DNA of 64,000 bases, from the NCBI GenBank assembly GCA_021397835.1, contig JAJFZO010000034.1:2048501-2112500 (forward strand), in the 5' to 3' direction. Source of the stretch: Moringa oleifera. Its lineage: Eukaryota; Streptophyta; Magnoliopsida; Brassicales; Moringaceae. The position numbers were made by a program, and so were the translations under genes. The notes under the pieces were generated by a model, which was not told where the DNA came from, made no database searches, and saw only the letters and a program-made list of their open reading frames with translations. Positions 48,655-61,376 of this stretch are shown in pieces (the first letter of the stretch is position 1; each line of letters begins with the position of its first letter).

Positions 48655-51600
48655 TTGCGAGGATTTGGAATGCCAAGGAGGTTTCGGAAAATGATGATTT
48701 TGGTCTGGACAGCTGTTACCTGTAGATGGAACTGTGGCTTCTTCAGATCTAGTCCCTGGCAATTTGGGACTATTCTGCAAGTGGATTTTCCTCTCGAGCT
48801 GGTGACATCGACCCAAAAGTTGATGATAGCAACATTGAAGAAGCAGAGTCTTCTCTTCCTGAGAGTGGTTATCTAAACTACGAGGTTGGTTTCATCGACA
48901 TCTTCAGATCATCTAAATTTATCATGTTGACGGGACACACAAAATTGGTTAAGTTGTACTGATAAATCAGATTCAGATGTTAACATCATGTAATTTGGTG
49001 CACTTTCTTTCACTAGTTTTCCCATCCTTTTCTTTTTCAGGTAAAAGTAGCACCTGAATAGTTTCTTTATCTATGGTAAAGCATGAGATAACTGTCTAGT
49101 TGTCCAAATATTTCAGAGATTTCATACTAAAAGAATATTAGAGAAAGATTGTTTTAATTTGGGAAATCTATATGATGCTTTTTCACATCATTAAAGGAAC
49201 ATATTACGTGAATACATTAAGAAATTACAAGAAATCTAAGTGCCATAAAATTTAACCAAGTTATTCAGGGGCACATATTACCGTAATTGGAGACAAATTG
49301 ACATAATGGGTTGATATGTGTGCATACTCAAACCGGGTATAAGGAGGCTGGAGTTTTCAGAGAAGGTAAAAGATGGATAGAAAAAGAGAAGCAAGAAGTT
49401 CCATTTTTTAACTTCCCTTTAGGAAGAAATTCATCATTCATAAGTAGATATGTCAATGATACTGATTCTGCTCCACCTTGTCAAAGTTTTGCATATTCTA
49501 ACATTGAAGCTTTTTGGTCTGATGATATATGAAGTACTCAATTTAGGTATTTTTGCTTCTTTTTTCCTGCCTTTGAGCTAATCACTTTCCCAAATGCATT
49601 TGGTAGAAATTATTCTGGAAATATGCTACTTAGGCCTTGGTGGTTACCCTAGTAAATAAGGAGGAGAACATGGGAGACTGCTCTTTCTTGCATTCTCATG
49701 CTTGTTCTTTTGATAAAACAAGTTATGAGTAGTGATATCCTGCCCTAATCTTGAAAAGTATCACAATTGTTTGGATGATTGGTAATGTAATGCATTGTCT
49801 CCGTGACGCATACAACAGGTTTTTGTGAAGTTGTTATCATGCATTTTATAATTTTCTTGTCATTGTTAGGTTTTTTTTTTTTTTGTTGATGACCCCTCAT
49901 TCTAGTCTTAGTTATAAATGAAGCAGGGGCTTTCATACAATAACTAAGACAAGTTTTGTTTCTTTTCATGGCTTTTATAGTTATCAACAATAATCACAGA
50001 GTTTCAGCAGGTTATTGGAATAGAAAAACACCCTGTTGGAGTTTTATGTTCAACAATTTGAACTAGATGAATTGCTCGATGCCACTAAAGTGGCATCATC
50101 TGAAGTCATTTCTTGCATGGGGGTTAAATTTTACATTAGTAGCTACCTTTACACCAGTTTTGTATGCTTTTCAAATAACAGTATGTATAATATGCACCTT
50201 TTACATTTAATAAATAACCTAAGTTCTATGTTAATTCTGCCCTTCTGATGGTATCTGCATCTCATATGCAACTTTTCCCAGTTGTTTAAATATGATAATA
50301 CTTCCATATCTCATGGAGCTATGACACTACCTTGAATTAGAGGAAGCAAGAGCACTATTAGGAAGGCTTGAGTATCAAAAGGAAAATGTTGAAGCTGCAC
50401 TTCATGTATTTGAAGGAATAGATGTTGCTGCTATAACTACATAAATGAAAGTTTCCCTTCCTAGAATATGTGAACAAAACAGAGGCTGTTCGCAAAGTGA
50501 TGCTGCCCCACCAATGTCTATGCATGCTGTTAGTCTACTCCACGAAGCTATTTTTCTTAAAGCAAAATCATTGCAACATTTTGGAAGGTGATGCTGTCTA
50601 GATCTCATTTCTCAGCTTTCTTTTGCTTTCATCTCTTTATATATTTTCAGTCTTTACTCGACATAAGGAATCTATACAAGTGATGAGCTTCAAGTTAGGA
50701 AGATTTCTTAATGCTATGAAGAAGTTATGATTAATATGATAACATATTTTTGTCTCAAATTATGCATATCTTTGAAGCTTGCAAGGATTTCCTCTCAAGT
50801 TTAGTTTGCTGAATTATAAATTTTTTTATGTGTGGAAAGTGCAGGTCCTTTTTTTTTTTTGGTAAATTTCATTGTTTGGCCTGTTGTTGTGTCTCAAAAC
50901 CATATACACAAAAAGAGAAAAAGAAATTTTTCAAAAGGAGAGATCAGGATTTTACTTTCATAATCATTGTGCAGGGTAACTCTTCTTGCCTCCTTGTGCA
51001 GAAGCTCCTCAGTTGTGCAGAGTTATATTGGATACCATAGAAGGTCTGCCTCAAATCATTTCTGCCAATTGCAAGTTGCGGGAACTTCTAAACTAAGCTG
51101 TCTGAATTACTTCCAGAGTTATGGAGGCTTGCTGGGGCTCCTCAAGATGCTGTCTTGTCATACTGGTGGGCCATCCTCGATCAGTGGAATATTGACATGG
51201 AAACCAGAGCAAAGATAGAAAAACAATTTGCAGTTTTTCTGTTGTACAGTGGTACCCATTCGAGTCCTCCAAATCTGTGGTCACAGATGGAAGGCTCATT
51301 TGTACCGAGAAACAATATAGAAGAGGCTGTTCTTCTCCGCTGATTCTACCAAGAAAGGTTGCTCTTAAAAGAATCGGATGGAATCCATTGACTATGAATT
51401 GCCTCTCCTTTGCCTTATCTGTCTCAGGTGAATTAGGGGCCTAAGCCTATCTAATTGAAGGATTGCTTGCAGGGTCACTGAAAGAAGAGAAAGCTACTGT
51501 GTACTAGCTCTGTTACTATGGTGAAGGTGATGACATGATTACTTTGAATCTTTTGAAGAACCTGCTGAATAACAGAGAGAACCCAGAAAGGATGCTAGAA

Positions 51601-52430
51601 CTGCTACTTGCTTTAAAGATTTGTGGGGAGACTATGAGTTGTGTTGAAGAAGGGATAGCTTTTGCTTGCAATGCGCTTTCAGAATCAGATGGGAGATGCA
51701 GCCAAATTGTAAGCATAGCAAATTGGTTACTGGTATTCTACTATCAGCTCAGTCCAGATTGGTTGCTTCTGATTGCTAGATTTGAAGAAATCTGAGGCCT
51801 TGAGGCACTGGAAAAAGCTGGAAAAATGATGAGAGAAAGAGAACCATATCCAATATTCCATCTTTGTCTAGAAAATGCTGAGCAGAGGAAATTGGATGTC
51901 GCTCTTTATTATGCAAAACAACTTTTGAAGCTTGAAACCGGTTCTAGTGTTAAAGGGTATATTATTTTGGCTCGAATATTATCTGCTCAAAAGTTATTTG
52001 TTGATTACAGTCTCCGCATCAACGTTGCTTTAGAGCAAACAGTAAAGTGGGATCAGAGGGAACTGTTAAGTGGGGAGGCTAAACCTCAAATTGCTGGGGG
52101 TATCCTTATCTTCTTGCTGCGCTCCAAGTCTGGTCTAAAAGCTTTGGTACTGGAAAGAAGCTTCCAAAGGTTTTGGATTAATATAATTTTGCTAACCCCA
52201 AATTATGATTTCTTACATAATTTTACTATGCATCATTTATGCTTTTGCATTAATATAAACCTTTCTTATGGGATATATAATATAAGTAGAGAGAGAGAGA
52301 TTAGCTATGTGCTGCATCTAATTTTCTTGCTTGAATTGTTAGATGATTTTACTTTACAATTTTCTTGCTGAGCAGGAAAAACCAGGATAGAAGCTTGGAA
52401 ATGGAAACATGGCATGATCTAGCTGTCGAG
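48655..52430 (+). pseudogene. Truncated NPGR2-like (calmodulin-binding TPR) pseudogene
   Basis: Pieces of a gene of the NO POLLEN GERMINATION-RELATED group, TPR proteins that bind calmodulin. In order: 48770-48880 (DYSASGFSSRAGDIDP, NIEEAESSLPESGYLNYE); 50335-50590 (EEARALLGRLEYQKENVEAA, SDAAPPMSMHAVSLLHEA); 50995-51350 (CRVILDTIEGLPQ, FAVFLLYSGTHSSPPNLW, PRNNIEEAVLL); 51520-51795 (NLLKNLLNNRENPERMLELL); 51800-52110 (PIFHLCLENAEQRKLDVALY, ILARILSAQK); and 52385-52426 (DRSLEMETWHDLA). Intron-like gaps remain, so it was copied from DNA, not mRNA. In-frame stops occur at 50442-50444, 51094-51096 and 51793-51795. The C-terminal third is missing: homology ends where the DUF810 duplicate begins. 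Confidence 0.85.
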
Positions 52431-52443
52431 GAATGCATTGGAG

Positions 52444-52950
52444 GCGGTGAAGAAGATCTCGTAGGCTGTTTCTCTGATGTCCTAGCGGTCGAGGCCATCG
52501 AGCTTGCCGAAAGGCCAGGAGAGATCTGTCTCTGTGGTGGACGCCACAGAGCCCACGCAGGAGAGTGATGTTGGAAACGAAACCCGGCGGAGGGGCTATG
52601 GTGGGGCTCAGAAAGGCAGTTCTCCAAAAGGGAAGATGAAATCTGGCTCAGACTGAGGTTAGATATCCGGCGGGAGAGAGTGGGGAAACGGCGTATGCAT
52701 TCTTTTTCTGAGAGAGAGACACGAAGAGAAAGAGAAAATAACGAAGACACGGTGGTACATGAAACAGAAATACCAAATTCTTATGAGATCATAGACTGGA
52801 TATTGCTGAGTTACCTGCTCTCATCTTTATTCGTTTTTCATCCTGGAACTCTTTCCGGTAAGACATAATTCCTTAACTGATATTTCGTCTTTCTTTTTGT
52901 GTTTGTTTACGTAGAAAACGTGCTTTACTGCCGGGAAAGCGTTGTTTACT
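52444..52950. repeat. Duplicated DUF810 head region, copy 2 (no gene)
   Basis: Direct copy of 46791-47399. The start codon region is damaged (the counterpart of the ATG at 46950 reads as a different triplet within a changed stretch near 52600), and no DUF810 coding sequence continues to its left; the NPGR2-like pseudogene lies there instead. Confidence 0.9.
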
Positions 52951-53443
52951 GTTTTCGCTTTTTCTTGTCACAAAGTAAATCCCAGGTTCGACACACGTAT
53001 CTTTTTTGACACCATAAAAATATATCTGTACAACAAGAATACAACCATTTGTCCTGTTTAATTTGAATTTTTTAAATACATATTCATTAATATAAATATA
53101 ATTTTATTTAATTAATAAGATTTTATTTGACACCAGATTATGAATAGATGTCTTATTAAAATATATATGTGATAAGTTTGTTCACATAAAAATTGTAATC
53201 TAAGTGGTATGTGCTCAGTTCTTTTTAATGGAAGATAAAAAGATATTTTTATAATTTATGATATTAATATAAAAAACTAAATAAAAAATTTAATTGTTTA
53301 TTTTGTTAAATTATTGTGTATCATTAATTCTTTTAAAAGCTCAATATAATTTAAATAAATAGAGGATTCAAAGATAAAATAAAATTTTTAGCAATAATGA
53401 CTAATAGTTATAAAAAAGTAAGTTCATATAATTAAGGTATTAT
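52951..53443. other. AT-rich spacer before the retrotransposon nest
   Basis: About 490 bp of AT-rich DNA with no gene. If copy 2 is the original position of the DUF810 promoter boundary, this stretch would be the ancestral distal upstream DNA of that gene. Confidence 0.4.
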
Positions 53444-53805
53444 TGATATAGGCCCTTTTCATATATTCTTGAGTTTAAGAAAGAGAGGCGACTTAATAGA
53501 CGAAGCCCACTAAACCAATCCAAGAAATCGTAACCTTATAAACGGAGGCGTCATGTTGGATGACGAACTAAGATCACTTTGTTGATCAGTATTGGTGAAC
53601 ATACCACATTAAAGGTTCAAGTATGACTCTTTGAAGAGATGAAGGATGTTTCATGAATATAAAAGGATTAAAGGCATAAAAAAGGTTAACCTCTGTGAGA
53701 TAGGTAGAAAGATAAATACTTGCAAAAGGAAGTTTTGACTCTTCAATAAAAGAAAGACCATTTTATCTCATTTTAATAATTTTTTTATCGGGTGTATGAT
53801 AATCA
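53444..53805. repeat. Left LTR of the outer element
   Basis: A 362-bp copy beginning TGATATAGGCCC and ending GTATGATAATCA. It aligns with 63537-63914, sharing gtgaacataccacattaaa, aaggttaac and attttgactcttnaataaaa phrases. TG...CA ends are typical of LTRs. Confidence 0.72.
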
Positions 53806-55131
53806 GTGTATGTAGTCACGACATTGACATCTTTTGTGGGAAGCTTACAAGAAAGCCAAAGGTTCCACCTTTATAATTAATTGTGATATGAAACTCTACG
53901 ATGTCTTTTTAGAATTAAAGGACACAAAGGTGGTAATGGTGTAGTGAAAAGGAGAAAAATGAGGAACTTCTTCGCTACTCAGCTTTTGTAAGCCTAATCT
54001 TGACAAGCTTTCTTTTGAGAACTCCATTTAGCGATGATTCCACATTCTTCTCAAATATTTGGTATTTTAAAGTTATGCTCGACTCAAAACTTGATTGTTT
54101 AGATTTCATCTTGAACTTAGTGAGATCCCTAGTAGAAGCATATAATTTCATGGTGTCATTAATAGAAGTAAGGGTTAGTAATGGTGAGGAGGTTAACAAC
54201 AATAGAAATGTCAATAATGGTGGCATCCTCGATAATTGAAGGAAATCAACAGTAGAAATGAGGTTGGCAATAATAAAAAGATCAGTAGTGACGATGTCCT
54301 TGACTATAGTGGAGTAGTCGGTAGGAGTCAAAATTGGCGAGGTCAACATGAGCCAAAAGTGATCCTTTATGATATCTTTAGCAGGATGAAGGATGTGTCA
54401 TGAATATAAAAGGATTAAAGGCATAAAAAAGGTTAACCTCTGTAGTGTATGTAGAAAGATAGGTATTTGCAAAAGGATGTTTTGACTATTGAATGAAAGA
54501 AAGACTGTTTCATCTCATTTTAGTAATCTCTTCACCAGGTGTATGATAATGAGTATATGTAGTCACAACATTGACATCTTCTGTGGGAAGCTTAAAAGAA
54601 AGCCAAAGGTTCCACTTTTATAATTAATTGTGATATGAAACTCTACGATGTCTTTTTAGAACTAAAAGATACAAAGGTGGTTATGGTGTAGTGAAAAGGA
54701 GAAAAATGAAGAACTTTTTCATTACTCAGCTTTTGTAAGTCGAATCTTGACAAGCTTTCTTTCAAGAACTCCATTTAGTGATGATTCCATATTCTTCTCT
54801 AATATTTGGTATTTTAAAGATTTACTCCGACTGAAAGCTTGATTGTTCAGACTTCATTTTAAACTTCGTAAGATCCTTAGTAGAAGCATATAATTTCATG
54901 GTGTCATTAATGGAAGTATGGGTTGGTAATGGTGAGGAGGTTGGCAACAATAGGGATGTCAACAATGATGGCATCCTCGATAATAAAAGGAAATAAATAG
55001 TAGGAATGAGATTGGTAATAATAAAGAGATCAGTAGTGACGATGTCCTTGATTATAGTGGAGAAGTTGGTAGGAGTCAGAAATGGTGAGGTCAACATGAG
55101 TCAAAAGTAATCCTTTATGGCATCTTTAATG
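53638..55131. repeat. 747-bp tandem duplication at the left edge
   Basis: Units 53638-54384 and 54385-55131 are direct tandem copies with about 5-10% visible differences and small gaps. Each starts with the phrase gatgaaggatg and includes the last part of the left LTR, the phrase gtgatatgaaactctacgat and a run of ggttgacaacaata-like phrases. Because the LTR end is inside the unit, the duplication is younger than the LTR element. Confidence 0.88.
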
Positions 55132-55412
55132 GTGGTAGGGAGATTGATAATAGTAAGGATATTGGTAGCAAGAATGAGATTAGCAGCTGTAAGAAGGTCA
55201 CTAATGGTAGAATCCTTACTTATAATGAAAACGTCGGCATAACTGGCGAGCTCAATGAGAGTCTAAAGTGGCAAGATCAACGGAAGTCAGATGTGATCCC
55301 TCATGGCATCCACAATAGTAATAAGGAGGTTAGCAATAGTAAAAAAGTCAACAATAACAATGACATCGACAGTAAGATAATAAAACTTGTTAGCTGACAA
55401 CAATAGCCTCCA
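55132..55412. repeat. Degenerate AGGTTNNNAATA-type repeats, left block
   Basis: Short degenerate phrases built on aggttagcaatagtaa and ggtcaacatgagtc continue from the 747-bp units up to the presumed gypsy insertion point. The same style of sequence resumes at 61790-62400. Confidence 0.6.
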
Positions 55413-55682
55413 TAAACAATGTTGTACCTCACACAACCAATAAAAACTATAAATATAATTCAAAATTTAATCAACTAAGCAAGTATTAATCTATCACTAC
55501 TTCTTTAGTATTTAACATTATTTCTAAATAAAAAAAAGCGAAATTGAGTAATCACAAAAGAAATTAAAAAAAAAAGAGAAAGGAAGAAAAAATTAGTATT
55601 CGAGACAAAAAGGCCTTCTAACATAAACAAAGAAACTAAATCATCTTATTTTCTTTTTTATCGCACTTCACTTAGGTGAATA
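55413..55682. repeat. Inner LTR-like repeat, left copy (shortened)
   Basis: Direct repeat of 61377-61782: both start taaacaat/gaaacaat then NTTGTACCT and end with CTTCACNTANGTGAAT. The left copy lacks about 130 bp in the middle. They bracket the gag-pol remnant as LTRs would. Confidence 0.65.
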
Positions 55683-55689
55683 ATATTGG

Positions 55690-58600
55690 GGTTTATCAAC
55701 ATTCTCTCTCTGATGAGTTACTTTGTTCTTAGGGAAGAATGAAGGAAATTATTTCAAAATTTGCTTATAAGGCTCTTAGTAATCCTGGAGCTCTAGAAGA
55801 CCTTTCCAACATACTAAAACTTATAATGTGGAATTTGTCATCTTAATTCATAGTCCACCATAATGTCCAGTTTAACAATTATTTCTAACTCCTCTTTAAG
55901 ATTTGGAGTTACATCAAAAATTAAAAAAATAATTCCTATCGTTGGTCTTAATTATGACATGTGAACAACATGATGAATGAACGAACTCTTTAGTAAGTTG
56001 AGGTGTTAAGCAACCTATTCAACTTAGGCTAAAACTCAATATGGGCTATAGTACTTTAGTGCCAATTTCACATTTCTCCTTTAGGTTAAAAGAGAGTTAT
56101 TTATAAGGATGAATCTTTAAACACATCATTTCCCTTTCTTGAAATTGCACATATCTTTTGTGGAGAATCGTTATTGCCTTTATATATTTTTGAGTGTTCT
56201 TTAATTGACAACAAAGTTCATGAAGCATGTCATTACTGGTTTATAATTGTTAGTCCACCATGGACAACACTACCGCATTCGGAGAATATAGTATAAGGTA
56301 AGGGCTCCATCCCATATACTAATTGGAAGGGTGTGGACTTAATAAAGGTATAAAAAGAGGTATTATAGTAAAGTTTACGTAGGTAACCATTTTGCCCATT
56401 GCTGGAGCTTGGAGTTGGCAAAACATTGAAAGTAGATTTTCAAGCATTAACCATTAACAACCTTAGATTGCCCATCAGTTTGAGGATAGTAAGCTGCAAA
56501 GAATTTTAGTTGAGTCTCTTGTAATTGAAATAACTTTCTCTAAAAAATACTGAAGAAAATCTTATTCTAACTAAAAGTGATGAATGATGGAATCCCGTGT
56601 AATTGAAACTACCTCTCTTAAAAAAATTGCAAATATTATTTCTGAATGGATGTTTTGGCTTGATAAAATGGTTCTACTTGCTATACTGATCCACCATGAC
56701 AAGAATCACATCTAACTCTTTCGAATGTGGTAATCCCTCTAAGAAATTCATGATAATCTCTTCCCAAATCTAAGATGAAATTGGCAATGATTGCAATAGT
56801 TCATATAGTGAAATTTTAAATATTTAGTTTGCTGACAAACAAAATAGCAGGGAATATATGAGTTTATTTTATTTTTTATGTTCATCTAGTAAGCGGTTGA
56901 GAAAAGTCGTTTGTATAGTTTAAGGAATCCAGCATGCCCACCAATGACACTATTTTATATACTTATAGAAGAATAAGAGAAAAGTTTGAAGGAAATACTA
57001 ACTTGTTTTTAAATAGTAAATTCCATGTACGAGAAAGAAACTAGGCTTTGATGTTGGATTATGTTTAAATGACTCAATTACTGCTTGAAAATACACATTG
57101 GCTTTCACCCATTTCACTCATTCTTCTAACTACACAACCTTAAGAATAAACAATGTTAACACCATAATGACTCATCCACCTATGATAATGCATCTGCTAT
57201 TTTATTATCATTTCTTTATTTGTATTATATCTCAAAATAATATCATATCCTATCAGCTTTGTTAACCATTTTTAATGCTATGAACTTATAAATTGCTACT
57301 TTAATAGGTACTTGAGACTGCATTAGTTTGTTTGAACTATAAAGTTCTTGCTCAATGGATGATGGTGCTATTTAGTACAGTGAAGGTAATGACCATTAAT
57401 TTGGTTTCATATACGACTTATTTTACATGGTAACGAAAAAAATTTGTTGAAATATGACAACAATTAATATGCAATTTGCATCAAAACTACCCGTAAGCTT
57501 ATTCCTAAGGCATCGATCTTTATCACAATAGTTTTACTAAAATCTGAAAGAACAAGAATTAGAACTCAAGTCATGGCTTGTTTGAGTTCTTGGAAACCTT
57601 TTTCAATTTTTGCATTTTACCAAAACCCACCCCTTTTTAACTCAATAAGTGAATATGTTATATTCCAATATCTTTGTACAAAAATATTTATAGTATTATG
57701 TTAGCTTGAGAATCCTTTAAACTTTCACATGGTATGACGAATTGGCCACCTAAGCATGGCTTTCAACTCTAGATTGATTAACTGCCACTCCATACTTCTT
57801 CTCATTTACATATAGCTAATGAAGTAAATAGCACTTCTAACACACGAGTTAAATGAATAATATGCTCCTTCATTGATTTGTTATACATAAGGATGTTATT
57901 AACACTAACATAAACTAATATAAATACTGCTAAAAATCTCATTCATTAACATTTGAAATATCGCTAAAGCCTTATTAATTTGAAAGGTATGACGAGAAAC
58001 TCATAGTGCCCCCATGTGGCACATCCTCCTATTTCACTTAGATTTGATTATTATTAGACTTCAAACCTAGTTTCAAAAAAATTAAAAATCTATAAAGCTC
58101 ATCTAACAACTCATTTAAAACTAAAATTAAAAATTTATCAACAATTTTGATCTTATTCAAGGCTTAGTAATCTACATAAAATCATTAACTATTATCTTTT
58201 TTCTTGACAAGAAACACTAGGTTTGAAAGTAGATTTGAAATGGGCTAAATATTGTTAGCTACAAACATTTCTTTCACTAGTTGTTATTCCTAGCTTCTAA
58301 AGTTATAGGTAGTGATAAGATGAACTTTGATGGATGTTGTATCTGAAAACAAAATGGCTTGAGCTTTAACCCTTTCATATGGTAACCATGTAAACGCATG
58401 GCAAAATTGAGCAAAAATTAGTTGAGTTAAATTAGGCAAGAGAGAAGATCTACCTTTTGAATCATCCTTTACAAAGTTAATCAACAAGTTACTAAACTCC
58501 AACAAAAAATCTTCAATTCCATTTCTTGATTGCCTTTGACATAGCCTTCAAGAAGACTAGTCTTTAACTTAATCTCAAGTCACCTTGCAAGATAACTGCA

Positions 58601-61330
58601 ACCTTATTCACCTTAATTTCGATTGTAAAGGTCTTCTAATTCACTTGCATGCCTCCTAATCTCTCAAGTCATTATATACCAAGGATGAAATCTAAGCTGC
58701 CTAATTGTAGCAGTAAAAAGTCCTCTAAAATTTCTAACTTTGGCAATGTTAAAACAATTCATTAATAAATCTTTTCGCTTAATAAAAAATCAATGCCTAT
58801 TAATACCTTATATCTGATCATAGTAACTTTAGGAAATTTTGATTTTGGAAACAAATTTTTGGTTGTCGACACCAACAAATTAAAATTTTAAATTCCTGCT
58901 CAAAAAATTAAACTTGTAGTATAGATGAGTAAGGTCATTTTCATAGAGATTGGTTAGATTTATTTTTTGCAAAATAAAATAAAAGAAAAGAGGGTTTAAG
59001 GAGTTAAAAATAGATCAAATAAAATAATAGAAAAAGAAAATTCAATGTAATAAAGTATCCAGTCAAAGGAATAATTTCAGGTTTGATTTAGAAATTGATC
59101 ATTGATGCAAAAATAAAAATCTTTTAATCTTCATAAAATTGGTTATGGTTATTGGTACCACCTAACAACCTGTTTGTCCTTACTTCTTTGATAACCAAGA
59201 TACGATATCTGATTATTGCTCTTGTTAATAAATAACCCTAGATACGATCTTAGGATTTAATTTACCAATAGTATTAAGAATTAGAGAAACTACCAATTCT
59301 TGCTAATAAACACACATGTAGGTCTATTCAAACTAGACTACATATCTTCATAACATAAATTGAAAACCTCTTTTGCAATCAACTATATTATTTACTACTT
59401 ATATTATAACACTTAAACAATTACAGATTTAAAGTTCTAATTAGTAATCTGATATTTTAATGATTAAACAAAGGGCCATTTTTGTTACAATCAACCAAAA
59501 TAATATCTTCAAGAAGCACAGAAGATAAATAAACAATGAAAAAAATAAAAGAACAAATAAAATCAGTTAGACCTCATAATTCTTGAAGAACCAAACCCAT
59601 GATTATCTTTTGACTGGAAGAGATGTTTAACAATCCATGAAAAGAAAAAGACCTAAGAAAAGATGAAATTAAAAAATAAATTGTGGATGTTCTTTTAAAG
59701 GGATTGCCTCCCCTTCATATAATAATCTATTTTAACTAGGACTTTTAAAGATAAATTAAGATAAAAATAAAATTCTACAACTATTTTTTAAATAAAAGAT
59801 AAAGTCTTGGTTCGATAAAATTCCAATGCTATTGGGTGTGCCAACACCTTATCTAAAGACATCTTTTAGTTCATCCACATATCTTGGAATCCAATTTTTC
59901 ATTTTTAAATAATGAATTTGAGTTCATCATGGTTGATTTTCTTAATCCACCATACTAAATACAAAATATAGTCAAAACTCAAGATTTAATCATTTATAAC
60001 CAACAAAAACATGAAAAAATAAAACAATATGTATGACTATTATGCATTTTATCACAAATTAATCGCAATGGAGTTGTGGTTGCCCTACAATCAACTAACA
60101 TCTTGAATTGAAATTATTCCCTTAAGTTTTATAGTCTGTGTGTTGGTCAAATCTTAAGTGAAGGCTCCATTAGAAAATCCAGCACCCCAAGCTGCTCCTC
60201 TACTTCCATTAAAAGAAATCCATGTCATCCATGTACCATTATAACTCGTAATTTTTTCTTCTTACAGAAAAAGCCAATATGATATGTTTTATTAGATCTA
60301 CAACATAGCCCTTTGGAGCATTTGTCATTAATTTTTTGGCCGCTGTTAATGTCTTGTAAGGGAGTTTAGTCATTGATAAGCTATTTGGGTTTAACTATGA
60401 AAGCCTGAAAACACTAAGCTAGAAGGGGCTTAAACCTATTCAAGAGTAAATTTTGCAACAACTGAGCTTACTTGAGTGTTTTGATTAGTTATATTAAGCC
60501 ATTGATTAGGCAAGAAGGTTTCTCTTTTCCACGTGTTAGGCTAGTACCATCATCTGCAAAAAACAAACTAGTTTACAGTTCTTGATTTTAGTCCACAAGG
60601 TTAATTGTAAGCCATTAAAAAAATGCCCTTTAAATACATCGTCAATAAGGTATGTCAACAGTGTGATTAGGATTTTAATGGCTCTCCAGTAGTCATTGAC
60701 CTCACTTTCTTTTTGGTGAGCGAAAAATTTCTCACAAGTTGTTTCCTCGAGATCTAATTTAAATAGATCTTAAATTAGAATCTTAAGCTCATCCTACCTC
60801 TAAATTGATCTTTTTTTTTAATCTTTCACTAAAACCAAGATAAAACGTCTCCATCAAAATTGATTATGGTTGCTTAAAGTTTCCTTAAGTATGAAATTAG
60901 TTGAATGAGAAAAAGTGTTCTACTTTGCATATCCATCTATTTGGATTTTCTCCATCAAAGACGAGAAGCTCAATAAGACATTGATAAACTCTATTTTTTG
61001 TGATGTGCTTTGTTATGTTTGCTTGCCTTATCAATAATTGTACCAGCATGGTGAAGAGGGTAAAATGATTTTTGTGGAAAGTACTTTGCAATGCCCAAAG
61101 CCTTTAAATAATTATTTTTCAAAATTTTTAATTGCTTGACAAGTTTGACAACTTGCTCAATGACAAAAGTTGTTAAATCATTGTTTGAATGCCTTGTTTT
61201 TTCCATATTAATTTACTCATATCTATTTCATATAATAACCAACTCAGCTTTAAACCTATTCAACCTTTCTTCAACCAAATCCAAGCATTCATTGATCTTT
61301 TTTGACACCATTCCTAGATATTATTGCTTT
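55690..61330 (-). pseudogene. Ty3/gypsy gag-pol remnant
   Basis: Read from right to left the usual order is present: gag start near 61315 (MVSKKINECLDLVEERLNRF) and capsid phrase FDGENPNRWICKVEHFF at about 60910-60960; a linker near 60300 (KKKKLRVIMVHG); protease-like LLQLGSLDFILGI near 58700; reverse transcriptase at about 58280-57900 (SNLVFLVKKKDNS, then VDY, GHYEFLVIPF); RNase H near 57530 (IVIKIDALGISLRVVLMQIAY); integrase at 56421-56233 (LYYNTSFYTFIKSTPFQLVY) and a chromodomain-like end near 55830-55780. Stops and frameshifts are scattered throughout, so the element is old and inactive. Confidence 0.82.
58870..60060. other. About 1.2 kb of foreign sequence inside the gypsy remnant
   Basis: Protease-side phrases end near 58870 and gag-side phrases resume near 60060, with about 1.2 kb of AT-rich sequence between that fits no part of gag-pol. 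It may be a further insertion. A palindromic ttggttgtcgacaccaa lies at its left edge (about 58857). I could not name it. Confidence 0.4.
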
Positions 61331-61376
61331 AAAGTAATTTAATAGAACCCTGCCAATTGATAATAATAAGCTGTAG

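Noticed and set aside
49311..49532. A 73-codon + frame between NPGR2-like pieces
   Set aside because: No match to the NPGR family or anything I know; lies in an intron-sized gap of the pseudogene.
51826..52371. The 181-codon + frame as a functional TPR gene
   Set aside because: It is only an inner part of an NPGR2-type protein, with stops before it and intron sequence read through at its end.
53975..55097. Minus frames of 90-125 codons rich in Leu, Thr and Ser
   Set aside because: They fall in the tandemly duplicated degenerate repeats and recur because the DNA repeats, not because a protein is conserved.
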